Position numbers and translations under genes: made by a program
Shown here: piece by piece, positions 44,996 to 52,598 of the stretch
Layout: every line of letters starts with the position of its first letter
Position numbering within the stretch: the stretch's first letter is position 1
The notes under the pieces: generated by a model
What the model saw: only the letters and a program-made list of their open reading frames with translations
Database searches by the model: none
Told to the model about the DNA's origin: nothing
From: Lachnospiraceae bacterium
GTDB lineage: Bacteria; Bacillota; Clostridia; Lachnospirales; Lachnospiraceae
Direction: 5' to 3'
DNA length: 64,000 nt
Assembly (NCBI GenBank): GCA_015056865.1
Contig: SVFM01000010.1
Span: 1 to 64,000, forward strand

Positions 44996-46510
44996 ATGTT
45001 AGTGGTCAAACTCAGCCATGCAAGATATGAATATGATGTGAATTCCCTTGTGAAGGCTTTTTATCCGGAGAAAACTGTAAAAGTTCTGACTCCGGAAACC
45101 TTGCCGGAGAAACGTATGGAATTGGAAGACCAGGTAAAGATAGACATTCAACTGTCTGAGTGGGGGGCAGAAGTGAAGATAATGGACCGCATCTTCAGCT
45201 GGAAACCGGACCAGGAGACTCAGGCAGATGTGGCCCTGTTGGAGGATGAAGAAACCGAAGGACAGGAAGAGGATGTTTTTTACACGAAACTTTACAAGGC
45301 AGCCTTTAAGAGGTTTTTCTATAGATGTCTGCAGGATGAGACCGGGAAATCATTGCCCTGGGGCAATCTGACCGGTATCCGGCCGACGAAGATCGCCATG
45401 GGCCTTTTAGAGCAGGGATGCAGCGGGCAGGCGGTTCTTGATTTTATGGAGCAAACCCATTATGTGAGCCCGGAAAAAGCCAAACTGGCGCTGGAGATTG
45501 CAGAACGTGAACGACAGATTTTGTCCGGGGTACATTATGAAAATGGGTACAGCCTTTATATTGGCATTCCTTTTTGCCCGACCACTTGTCTGTATTGTTC
45601 GTTTACCTCTTACCCGGTCAGTGCCTACCGCAAAAAGGTAGATCGGTATCTGGATGCACTAATCAAAGAGATGCATGCCGTGGCAGAAGTGTATCGGGGT
45701 AAAGTTCTGGACAGTGTGTATATCGGCGGCGGGACACCCACAACCTTGGAGGCCTGGCAATTGGATAGATTGTTGGAGGCATTGAAAAACACATTTGACT
45801 TTTCCACAGTGCAGGAGTTTACAGTGGAGGCAGGACGGGCGGACAGTATCACCAGGGAGAAACTGGAGGTGTTGCGGGAATATGGCGTGACACGTATCAG
45901 TATCAATCCTCAGACCATGAAGCAAGAGACCTTGCAGCTCATTGGCCGCAGACATACGGTGGAGCAGGTCAGAGAGGCTTATGCACTGGCGAGAGATGTG
46001 GGCTTTGAAAATATCAATATGGATATCATTCTGGGATTGCCCAGGGAGAGCGTGAAGGATGTGACCAATACCATAGAGGATATTATTGGTATGGCACCTG
46101 ACAGTCTGACGGTCCACTCTCTGGCGGTGAAGCGGGCATCCAAGCTGGGCAGCTGGATTCAGGAAAATGGTATAGAGGCACTGCAGAATACAGAGGAAAC
46201 CATGGAGATCGCGGCCCGGGGAGCCGGCAGGATGAATTTGTATCCGTACTATTTGTATCGCCAAAAGAATATGTCCGGTAATTTTGAGAATGTTGGCTAT
46301 GCAGCTGAGGGGAAATATGGTCTTTATAATATCCTGATCATGGAGGAAAAGCAGACCATCGTAGCTCTGGGGGCAGGCAGTATTACCAAGGTGGTATTTC
46401 CGGACGGACGGATAGAAAGATGCAATAATATTAAAGATGTAACTTTATATATTGAAAAAATAGATGAAATGATTGAGAAAAAGAGAACCCTTTTGGAGGA
46501 AGAAGAGTGA
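44996..46510 (+). CDS. hemZ: Coproporphyrinogen III oxidase-like radical SAM protein HemZ
   Basis: The 504-residue protein has an N-terminal region of about 180 residues and a radical SAM domain with FCPTTCLYC (Cys194, Cys198, Cys201, the CxxxCxxC cluster motif) and GGGTPTTL. This architecture and length match clostridial and Bacillus HemZ, an anaerobic coproporphyrinogen dehydrogenase-like enzyme. Members of the wider group include heme chaperones, and no other heme genes are near, so the exact reaction is uncertain. ATG 44996 is preferred because GAAAGGG lies 8 bases upstream. A start at 44969 overlaps the hairpin region. Confidence 0.88.
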   Translation: MLVVKLSHARYEYDVNSLVKAFYPEKTVKVLTPETLPEKRMELEDQVKIDIQLSEWGAEVKIMDRIFSWKPDQETQADVALLEDEETEGQEEDVFYTKLYKAAFKRFFYRCLQDETGKSLPWGNLTGIRPTKIAMGLLEQGCSGQAVLDFMEQTHYVSPEKAKLALEIAERERQILSGVHYENGYSLYIGIPFCPTTCLYCSFTSYPVSAYRKKVDRYLDALIKEMHAVAEVYRGKVLDSVYIGGGTPTTLEAWQLDRLLEALKNTFDFSTVQEFTVEAGRADSITREKLEVLREYGVTRISINPQTMKQETLQLIGRRHTVEQVREAYALARDVGFENINMDIILGLPRESVKDVTNTIEDIIGMAPDSLTVHSLAVKRASKLGSWIQENGIEALQNTEETMEIAARGAGRMNLYPYYLYRQKNMSGNFENVGYAAEGKYGLYNILIMEEKQTIVALGAGSITKVVFPDGRIERCNNIKDVTLYIEKIDEMIEKKRTLLEEEE

Positions 46511-46625
46511 GTGAATCTTTCTGAAATAATACATCAAAACAATACCCATTAGTATTGAATAATAAGTTTAGGTATGCAAGTAACCAAAATAACGGACCAT
46601 CAAAGTTTTTTGAGGGTTTGTTACG

Positions 46626-46661
46626 AGGGGCTGATGTGGCAAAACATCGGCCCCTGTTTTT
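46626..46661 (+). terminator. Strong Rho-independent terminator after hemZ
   Basis: AGGGGCTGATGT (46626-46637) pairs with ACATCGGCCCCT (46644-46655) with one G-U, followed by GTTTTT. It ends the hemZ transcript. The rest of the 299-base gap (46511-46809) holds a minor CAATAC/GTATTG hairpin at 46540-46557, an AT-rich stretch, and the palindrome at 46761-46795. Confidence 0.9.
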
Positions 46662-46760
46662 ATAACACTAATATTTACGAGAAAATCTGAAATCGTCAGA
46701 GTAAATTATTTGTCGATTGAAATCGAAAGTGATTGACTATGCAGGAATGCTATTGTAATA

Positions 46761-46795
46761 TTTCTTTGAGGTCGCAAAGTGCGACCTCAAAGAAA
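46761..46795 (+). repeat. 35-bp palindrome in front of the ORF6N-PLD gene
   Basis: TTTCTTTGAGGTCGCA (46761-46776) and its exact complement (46780-46795) flank a 3-base centre AAG, giving 16-bp perfect arms. The core TTGAGGTCGCA-N3-TGCGACCTCAA (46766-46790) recurs inside the gene at 47041-47065 with only the central three bases changed. It ends 5 bases before the putative GGGAG ribosome-binding site. It may be an operator, a leader hairpin or a mobile palindrome. Confidence 0.9.
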
Positions 46796-46809
46796 AACCT
46801 GGGAGATGA

Positions 46810-47772
46810 TTGGTTTGGCTGAAAAAAAAAGAAGTAAATGTTCCTGTAGTAGTAAACAGCACGGAAGAAAAAATTGAAAATCTGATTCATTATGTGCGTG
46901 GACAACAGGTTATGATAGATAATGATTTAGCAATGCTTTACAACGTAGAAACAAAAAGATTGAATGAAAGTGTAAAGAGAAATTCTAAACGCTTTCCTGA
47001 AAGTTTTTGTTTTCAATTGACAGATGAGGAGTATTCTGAATTGAGGTCGCAATTTGCGACCTCAAACATAGGAACAGAATCTACTTCTTCCAAAGGTGGA
47101 AGAAGATATTTACCATATGCTTTTACAGAGCAGGGAATAGCAATGCTTTCAGCAGTGTTAAGAAGCGATGAAGCTATTCAGGTAAGTGTAAATATTATGA
47201 ATACCTTTGTGAGGATGAGACGGTTTCTTGCTGAAAATTCATTGATGTTTGATAAAATACACAGTCTGGAATTAAAACAGTTAGAGTATCAGAAAGAGTC
47301 CAGTGAGAAATTCAAGCAGATTTTTACTTATTTATCTGAGCACGAAGAAGTTGGGCAAAAAATATTTTTTGATGGTCAGATATATGACGCATTCAGTCTT
47401 TTGGTAAGTCTCGTAGAAAAGGCAGAAAAATCAATTGTATTAATTGATAATTATGTTGATGTTGACACCTTGAATATTTTGTCGAAAAAGAAAACCAGAG
47501 TAGATGTCACGATTTACACGGTGCGAAGAACTCGCTTGGCAAGACAAGATATTGCTAATTTTAACAGCCAGTATCCCACCTTGACCGTTAATTATACTGG
47601 AATTTTTCATGATAGATTTCTTATTATTGACAAGAATACAGCATATCATATAGGTGCATCAGTTAAAGATGCGGGGAAGAAGTGCTTTGGTATCACGCGA
47701 ATTGAGGATATAGGTATTATTTCGGATATTTTGCAACGATTAGAAATTGAAGCAGAAGATGTAAACAATTAA
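46810..47772 (+). CDS. ORF6N-domain protein with C-terminal PLD-like nuclease domain
   Basis: The 320-residue protein has an ORF6N domain at about 18-105 (IDNDLAMLYNVETKRLNESVKRN, RFPESFCFQL, LPYAFTEQGIAMLSAVL), a helical linker (140-185) and a PLD-like module (186-310) with HDRFLIID, an H-x-R-x4-D variant of the HKD motif (His267, Arg269, Asp274). ORF6N domains are DNA-binding modules of phage and mobile-element proteins. PLD-like modules in such proteins are often nucleases. The only possible start is TTG 46810 after GGGAGA, with a short spacing. The gene is distinctly more AT-rich than its housekeeping neighbours and is flanked by hemZ and hisS, suggesting horizontal gain. Two copies of one palindrome lie in its leader and in its codons 78-86. 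Confidence 0.85.
   Translation: MVWLKKKEVNVPVVVNSTEEKIENLIHYVRGQQVMIDNDLAMLYNVETKRLNESVKRNSKRFPESFCFQLTDEEYSELRSQFATSNIGTESTSSKGGRRYLPYAFTEQGIAMLSAVLRSDEAIQVSVNIMNTFVRMRRFLAENSLMFDKIHSLELKQLEYQKESSEKFKQIFTYLSEHEEVGQKIFFDGQIYDAFSLLVSLVEKAEKSIVLIDNYVDVDTLNILSKKKTRVDVTIYTVRRTRLARQDIANFNSQYPTLTVNYTGIFHDRFLIIDKNTAYHIGASVKDAGKKCFGITRIEDIGIISDILQRLEIEAEDVNN
47041..47065 (+). repeat. 25-bp palindrome inside the ORF6N domain coding sequence
   Basis: TTGAGGTCGCAA, one T, then its complement TTGCGACCTCAA. It encodes the LRSQFATS segment of the ORF6N domain. It matches the leader palindrome in 22 of 25 positions, all three differences being in the centre, and lies 275 bases downstream of it. Confidence 0.9.
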
Positions 47773-47795
47773 TTTGATTATTTGAGCCGAAGGTT

Positions 47796-47822
47796 CTGTT
47801 GCTAACGCATCGTTAGAAACAG
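47796..47822 (+). repeat. Inverted repeat after the ORF6N-PLD gene
   Basis: CTGTTGCTAACG (47796-47807) and CGTTAGAAACAG (47811-47822) match in 11 of 12 positions around CAT. There is no T tract, so it is at best a weak terminator. It could also bound the inserted gene. Confidence 0.55.
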
Positions 47823-47843
47823 TGATTTTCAGTTGAGTACCTC

Positions 47844-47872
47844 TTGCAAACCATTTAAAATAATAGTACAAT
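47844..47872 (+). promoter_or_regulatory. Promoter of hisS-aspS
   Basis: TTGCAA (47844-47849), 17 bases, TACAAT (47867-47872), 38 bases before hisS. The remaining leader is too short for a T-box. Confidence 0.65.
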
Positions 47873-47909
47873 CAAAAGAAATATTAGGCGACAGAAAGGT
47901 AATGGTAAA

Positions 47910-49169
47910 ATGGCTCTGAGTAAGAAGCCGGTGACCGGCATGAAGGATATTTTACCTGCGGAGATGCAGGTGAGGGATTATGTGATGAGTGTGATCAAGG
48001 AGACCTACGGGGACTTTGGTTTTACATCTGTAGAGACCCCTTGTGTGGAACATATTGAGAACCTCAGCAATAAGCAGGGCGGAGAGAATGAGAAGCTGAT
48101 CTTTAAGATCTTAAAACGCGGTGAAAAGTTGAATCTTGAGACTGCCCAGAGCGAGGCGGATCTGGTGGACGGCGGACTTCGGTACGATCTGACGGTACCT
48201 CTTGTGCGGTATTATTCCAACAATGCGGCTCAGCTGCCCACTCCTTTTAAGGCGCTGCAGATGGGCAATGTGTGGCGTGCAGACAGGCCCCAGAGGGGTA
48301 GATACCGCCAGTTTATGCAGTGTGATATCGATATCTTTGGCGAAGCCTCCAATCTGGCAGAGATTGAGCTGATCCTGGCCACCACCACCACGTTGACCAA
48401 GCTTGGTTTTACCGGTTTTCAGATTCGGATCAATGACAGACGTATCCTGAAGGCCATGGCTGCCTACGCAGGTTTTTCGGAGGAGTCCTACGACAACGTG
48501 TTTATCACTTTGGACAAGATGGACAAGATCGGTATAGATGGTGTAAAGGAAGAGTTGTTGAAGGATGGATACAGCAGTCAGCAGTGCGATAAGTATCTGG
48601 AATTATTTACCCGTATGGAAAGTGCCAGGGATGCAGTAACCTTTGTTTCAGAACAACTGACCGAATACTTAGACAGTGAAGTGATGGCATCTTTCAGGGA
48701 GATCATTGACAGTGTGAATGCCACCAAGGCAGACTCCTTTGAACTGGTATTTGATCCTACATTGGTGCGCGGAATGTCTTATTATACAGGTACCATTTTC
48801 GAGGTGGCTATGCCCCAGTTTGGCGGCAGTTGCGGAGGTGGCGGCCGATACGATAAGATGGTGGGTAATTTTACAGGCAATTCTGTGCCGGCCTGCGGTT
48901 TTTCCATCGGCTTTGAGCGCATCATCCTGTTACTTATGGAGAGTGGATTCCAGGTGCCTTCCAAGGCATCCAAGGTGGCTTACCTGATTGAAAAGGGTGT
49001 GGAAGGACAAAGGCTTTGTGAGATCATTGCCAAAGCCCAGGAGGCTAGAAAAGAAGGGGCCAAGGTTTTGGTGGTGCGTATGAATAAGAACAAGAAGTTC
49101 CAGAAGGATCAGCTGATGCAGGAAGGGTATCAGGAGTTTGTTGAATTTTATAAGGATCCGCTGAAATAA
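47910..49169 (+). CDS. hisS: Histidine-tRNA ligase
   Basis: HisRS charges tRNA-His. The 419-residue protein has the class II motifs: GMKDILPAEM at the start, motif 2 WRADRPQRGRYRQFMQCDID, the histidine-binding LVRGMSYYTGTIFEV and motif 3 CGFSIGFERI, with a C-terminal anticodon-binding domain (KVLVVRMNKNKKFQKDQLMQ). It is slightly diverged from the Bacillus type in the linker. AGAAAGG precedes the ATG. aspS follows after 25 bases, the usual Firmicutes pairing. Confidence 0.96.
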   Translation: MALSKKPVTGMKDILPAEMQVRDYVMSVIKETYGDFGFTSVETPCVEHIENLSNKQGGENEKLIFKILKRGEKLNLETAQSEADLVDGGLRYDLTVPLVRYYSNNAAQLPTPFKALQMGNVWRADRPQRGRYRQFMQCDIDIFGEASNLAEIELILATTTTLTKLGFTGFQIRINDRRILKAMAAYAGFSEESYDNVFITLDKMDKIGIDGVKEELLKDGYSSQQCDKYLELFTRMESARDAVTFVSEQLTEYLDSEVMASFREIIDSVNATKADSFELVFDPTLVRGMSYYTGTIFEVAMPQFGGSCGGGGRYDKMVGNFTGNSVPACGFSIGFERIILLLMESGFQVPSKASKVAYLIEKGVEGQRLCEIIAKAQEARKEGAKVLVVRMNKNKKFQKDQLMQEGYQEFVEFYKDPLK

Positions 49170-49194
49170 ACGATAAGATGTGAAGGAGGCTATT

Positions 49195-50994
49195 ATGGCA
49201 GAGACAATGCGTGGATTAAAGCGTACTCACAGATGCGGCGAGCTGAGTCTGCAAAATGCGGGCGAGATCGTAACCGTCATGGGGTGGGTACAGAAGCAGA
49301 GAAATAAAGGTGGTATCATTTTTGTGGATTTAAGAGATCGCAGCGGCCTGCTGCAGATCATATTTGAGGGAAGTGACTGTGGAGCAGAGCACTTTGCCAA
49401 GGCAGAGAAGCTGCGCAGTGAGTTTGTGGTTGCTGTGGTTGGTAAGGTGGAAAAAAGATCCGGCGCAGTCAACGAAAATCTGGCTACCGGTGAGATAGAG
49501 ATCCGCGCCACCCAGGTGCGTATCCTGTCTGAGGCAGATACCCCGCCTTTCCAGATTGAGGCAGATTCCAAGACCAAGGAGGAACTGCGCCTGAAATATC
49601 GCTATCTGGATCTGAGAAGACCGGATCTGCAGAGAAATCTGATGCTGCGAAGCAAGATCACCTCCACCATCCGCGCTTATATGGCTGAGGAGGGATTTTT
49701 GGAGATCGAGACCCCTATTTTGAACAAATCCACGCCGGAGGGTGCAAGAGACTATCTGGTACCCAGCCGTGTGCATCCGGGAACCTTTTATGCGTTGCCT
49801 CAGTCTCCCCAGATTTTCAAGCAGCTGCTTATGTGTTCCGGTTATGACAGATATTTTCAGATTGCCAAGTGCTTCAGAGATGAGGATCTTCGTGCAGACA
49901 GACAGCCGGAGTTTACTCAGGTGGACCTGGAGATGTCCTTTGTGGATGTGGATGACGTGATCGATGCTACTGAGCGCATGGTACAGAGAGTCAGCAGGGA
50001 GGCTATCGGCCTGGATGTACAGCTGCCCATTCCCAGAATGACTTGGGCAGAGGCTATGGAACGCTTTGGCTCTGATAAACCGGATACCCGTTTTGGTATG
50101 GAACTGAAAAATGTGTCTGAATTGGTAAAAGGCTGTGGTTTCGGCGTATTTACTTCCGCTCTGGAGAATGGCGGCAGTGTGCGCGGTATCAATGTAAAGG
50201 GGCAGGCGGAAATGCCCAGAAAGAAGATTGATGCGCTGGTGGAGTTTGCCAAAGGCTACGGCGCCAAGGGCTTGGCTTATCTGTCCGTGATGCCCGATGG
50301 CAGCTACAAGTCCTCCTTTGCCAAGTTTATGACGGAGGATGAATTGAAGGCACTGGTGGATGCCATGGATGGCCAGGCCGGTGACCTGCTTTTGTTTGCA
50401 GCAGATAAGACCGCACTGGTGTGGAGCGTACTTGGTGCTCTTCGTGTGGAGGTGGCAAAGCAGCTCGGCCTGATCGATGAGAGCAAGTTCAATTTCCTGT
50501 GGGTAACCGAGTTCCCGCTGCTTGAGTATTCTGAGGAAGAAGAGCGCTTTGTAGCCATGCATCATCCCTTTACCATGCCCATGGATGAGGACCTTAAGTA
50601 TCTGGACAGTGATCCCGGCAGGGTACGGGCAAAGGCTTATGACATTGTCTTAAATGGCGTGGAGCTGGGCGGCGGCAGTGTGCGTATCTTCCAGTCCGAT
50701 GTACAGGAGAAGATGTTTGAGGTGCTTGGCTTTACCAAAGAGGAAGCTTATGAGAGATTTGGTTTCCTGCTCAGTGCCTTTAAATACGGTGTACCGCCTC
50801 ATGCAGGTCTGGCCATCGGTTTGGATCGTTTTGTTATGTTGCTGGTAGGAGCGGACAACATTCGTGAGGTAATCGCATTCCCCAAGGTAAAGGATGCCTC
50901 CTGCCTGATGACCAATGCACCGGATAAGGTGGATACAAAGCAGCTGGATGAGCTGCAGATCGCATTGGCGCTGGTGGATGAAAAGGAAGCATGA
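49195..50994 (+). CDS. aspS: Aspartate-tRNA ligase (bacterial type with GAD domain)
   Basis: AspRS charges tRNA-Asp, and in bacteria lacking AsnRS or GatCAB partners also tRNA-Asn. The 599 residues comprise the N-terminal OB fold (VMGWVQKQRNKGGIIFVDLRD), the class II core with QSPQIFKQLLM and FRDEDLRADRQPEFTQVDLE, an inserted GAD domain, and motif 3 GLAIGLDRFVMLLVGADNIR. The ATG at 49195 has GGAGG upstream and is preferred over an in-frame start at 49180. The stop TGA overlaps the start of the next gene. Confidence 0.97.
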   Translation: MAETMRGLKRTHRCGELSLQNAGEIVTVMGWVQKQRNKGGIIFVDLRDRSGLLQIIFEGSDCGAEHFAKAEKLRSEFVVAVVGKVEKRSGAVNENLATGEIEIRATQVRILSEADTPPFQIEADSKTKEELRLKYRYLDLRRPDLQRNLMLRSKITSTIRAYMAEEGFLEIETPILNKSTPEGARDYLVPSRVHPGTFYALPQSPQIFKQLLMCSGYDRYFQIAKCFRDEDLRADRQPEFTQVDLEMSFVDVDDVIDATERMVQRVSREAIGLDVQLPIPRMTWAEAMERFGSDKPDTRFGMELKNVSELVKGCGFGVFTSALENGGSVRGINVKGQAEMPRKKIDALVEFAKGYGAKGLAYLSVMPDGSYKSSFAKFMTEDELKALVDAMDGQAGDLLLFAADKTALVWSVLGALRVEVAKQLGLIDESKFNFLWVTEFPLLEYSEEEERFVAMHHPFTMPMDEDLKYLDSDPGRVRAKAYDIVLNGVELGGGSVRIFQSDVQEKMFEVLGFTKEEAYERFGFLLSAFKYGVPPHAGLAIGLDRFVMLLVGADNIREVIAFPKVKDASCLMTNAPDKVDTKQLDELQIALALVDEKEA

Positions 50995-51713
50995 TAGAAG
51001 TATATTATATGTCTGTGCTGCCTCTGGAAGCAGAAGAGTTCTTCCGGCAGGCAAAGGGTAAGATAGATGCCCACCGCCTTCAAAAGGTGGAGCAGACAAA
51101 GATGATAAAAGATAAATTATTGCGTATGGAAGCGGGGCTTCTGTTACAGTATGCCGTAAAGAGGAGAACAGAGGGTACTGTAACAGACAGCTCTGCTGTT
51201 ATTTGCAGACAATTGCAGGTTGATGAAATTTTGAAAACAGTTGGTGGACCGTTGGATTTATCCTGCGCCTATGGTATACAGGGAAAACCCTACCTGGAAA
51301 AGTTTCCGGAAATTTATTTCTCCCTTTCCCATTCCGGAGAGTACGCTTTGTGCGCTTTATCCGACACAGAGATTGGGGCGGATATTCAACAGATGTGCGA
51401 AGAAGAAAATGCGAACAGACATCGGGAGGAGCAGATTGCCGAGAGACAGTTTTCTCCTGAGGAGAGAGAATGGATGAAGGCCGCAAGCACACCCGAAGAG
51501 CGAATGCATCGCTTTTACCGGCTTTGGACCGCGAAGGAAGCCTATATGAAGCTGACCGGTCAGGGACTTTCACAGGGAATGAAAAATTTTGCGGCAGTTC
51601 CGGGAGAAAAGCGTATTTTGGACCATCATGCGCCGCAGAAGGAGATTTTTCTGCATGAGCTGCAGGTCCCGGTAGGATACGCTTCAGCAGTGTGTGTCTA
51701 TGGAGAAAATTAG
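50991..51713 (+). CDS. 4'-phosphopantetheinyl transferase, Sfp type
   Basis: The enzyme moves the phosphopantetheine arm of CoA to carrier proteins. The 240-residue length and the motifs GKPYLEKFPEIYFSLSHSGE, IGADIQ and WTAKEAYMKLTGQGL are those of the Sfp/Gsp group, with the magnesium-binding Asp and Glu present. No NRPS or PKS genes are in the window, so it may activate fatty-acid or other carrier proteins encoded elsewhere. The start ATG overlaps the aspS stop (ATGA), which couples translation. Confidence 0.9.
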   Translation: MIEVYYMSVLPLEAEEFFRQAKGKIDAHRLQKVEQTKMIKDKLLRMEAGLLLQYAVKRRTEGTVTDSSAVICRQLQVDEILKTVGGPLDLSCAYGIQGKPYLEKFPEIYFSLSHSGEYALCALSDTEIGADIQQMCEEENANRHREEQIAERQFSPEEREWMKAASTPEERMHRFYRLWTAKEAYMKLTGQGLSQGMKNFAAVPGEKRILDHHAPQKEIFLHELQVPVGYASAVCVYGEN

Positions 51714-51735
51714 TGAGCCTGAAAGAGAGGAAAGT

Positions 51736-52392
51736 ATGAAGATTACACTGGAACAGGTGAGAGAAGAAGAGAGCATTAAAAGCTATATCAGGAAAGCGGA
51801 TGAATCCCTGGTAGCACTGGGGTATACAGAACATAGTTTCCCCCATGTCTGCAAGGTTGCAGACACAGCCAGCAGGATACTGAAGGTGCTGGGTTACAGT
51901 GACAGGGAGGCAGAACTTGCGGCAATTGCCGGCTATCTGCATGATATCGGTAATGTGATCAATCGGGTGGATCATGCCCAGAGCGGGGCGGTCATGGCCT
52001 TTCGTATTTTGGATCGGATGAATGCGGACCCGGAGGATGTGGCCACCATCATCACTGCCATCGGTAACCACGATGAATCCACTGCTTTTCCGGTAAATCC
52101 GGTTGCAGCGGCTCTGATCTTGGCGGACAAGACAGACGTGCGCCGTAGCAGAGTGCGCAATCAGGACATGGCCAGTTTTGACATACATGACAGAGTAAAT
52201 TATTCTGTTTCCCAGTCCAAGGTTTTGGTGGACAAGGAGGAGATCAGCCTGAAACTGGAGATTGATACTCAGATATGTTCCGTGATGGATTATTTTGAGA
52301 TATTTTTGAACCGCATGCTTTTGTGCAAGCGTTCTGCAGCAAAATTGGGAATCAGATTTGCGCTGATCATCAATGATCAAAAGATGCTGTAA
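51736..52392 (+). CDS. HD-domain phosphohydrolase
   Basis: The 218-residue protein has a complete HD motif series: His in HSFPHVCKVADTA, YLHDIGNVINR (HD), GNHDES and the distal Asp in LADKTDVRRSRV. A C-terminal alpha/beta extension follows (VNYSVSQSKVLV to FALIINDQKML). HD enzymes hydrolyse phosphomonoesters or nucleotides, and this small one has no sensor domain. ATG 51736 is chosen for AGAGAGG 5 bases upstream. The longer in-frame start overlaps the previous gene. It ends 6 bases before a new promoter. Confidence 0.88.
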   Translation: MKITLEQVREEESIKSYIRKADESLVALGYTEHSFPHVCKVADTASRILKVLGYSDREAELAAIAGYLHDIGNVINRVDHAQSGAVMAFRILDRMNADPEDVATIITAIGNHDESTAFPVNPVAAALILADKTDVRRSRVRNQDMASFDIHDRVNYSVSQSKVLVDKEEISLKLEIDTQICSVMDYFEIFLNRMLLCKRSAAKLGIRFALIINDQKML

Positions 52393-52397
52393 AGCAC

Positions 52398-52426
52398 TTG
52401 ACACATTATACAAAGTATGATATTTT
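52398..52426 (+). promoter_or_regulatory. Promoter of the CNNM transporter leader
   Basis: TTGACA (52398-52403), 17 bases, TATTTT (52421-52426). A perfect dyad TTTCCTTT-CT-AAAGGAAA (52424-52441) overlaps the -10 and the expected start near 52433, so it may be an operator. Confidence 0.65.
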
Positions 52427-52432
52427 CCTTTC

Positions 52433-52598
52433 TAAAGGAAAGGATGTGAGGAAAGCGTGGACGACGATTCGGACGATAATACGATGATAGCTGTTTCGCG
52501 CGATATTATGGGATAAAATGAAGGCAGAGTCTGTACCAAAAGTATGGGCTATGCCTTTGTGTGTTTTTAACCATAATATTTGCAGAAAGGAAATTAAA
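52433..52598 (+). ncRNA. Candidate cis-regulatory (riboswitch-like) leader of the CNNM gene
   Basis: About 165 bases of untranslated leader contain a 16-bp hairpin (52521-52536 with 52542-52557, CAAAA loop) followed by TGTGTGTTTTT, which looks like an intrinsic terminator. ATATTATGG (52503-52511) can pair perfectly with CCATAATAT (52571-52579) just before the ribosome-binding site. The same TATTAT (52504-52509) can instead pair with ATAATA at 52476-52481. These alternatives are mutually exclusive, as in a switch. The aptamer region does not match a riboswitch class that I recognise. Confidence 0.55.

Noticed and set aside
46511-46809. Prophage or integration remnant around the ORF6N gene
   Set aside because: No integrase, tRNA attachment site or direct repeats were found; only the lone gene, palindromes and a terminator.
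47773-47909. T-box leader before hisS-aspS
   Set aside because: The promoter at 47844-47872 leaves only a short leader; no specifier hairpin or T-box sequence was found.
49330-50565. 411-codon open frame on the minus strand across aspS
   Set aside because: Antisense shadow of a certain aspartyl-tRNA synthetase; no family resemblance and no start signals.
51199-52413. 404-codon open frame on the minus strand across the PPTase and HD genes
   Set aside because: Both plus-strand genes have full domain signatures; the antisense frame has none.
52433-52598. Known riboswitch class (yybP-ykoY, M-box, fluoride, guanidine, NiCo) before the CNNM gene
   Set aside because: I compared the remembered conserved cores of these classes and found no convincing match, so the leader is reported only as a candidate.
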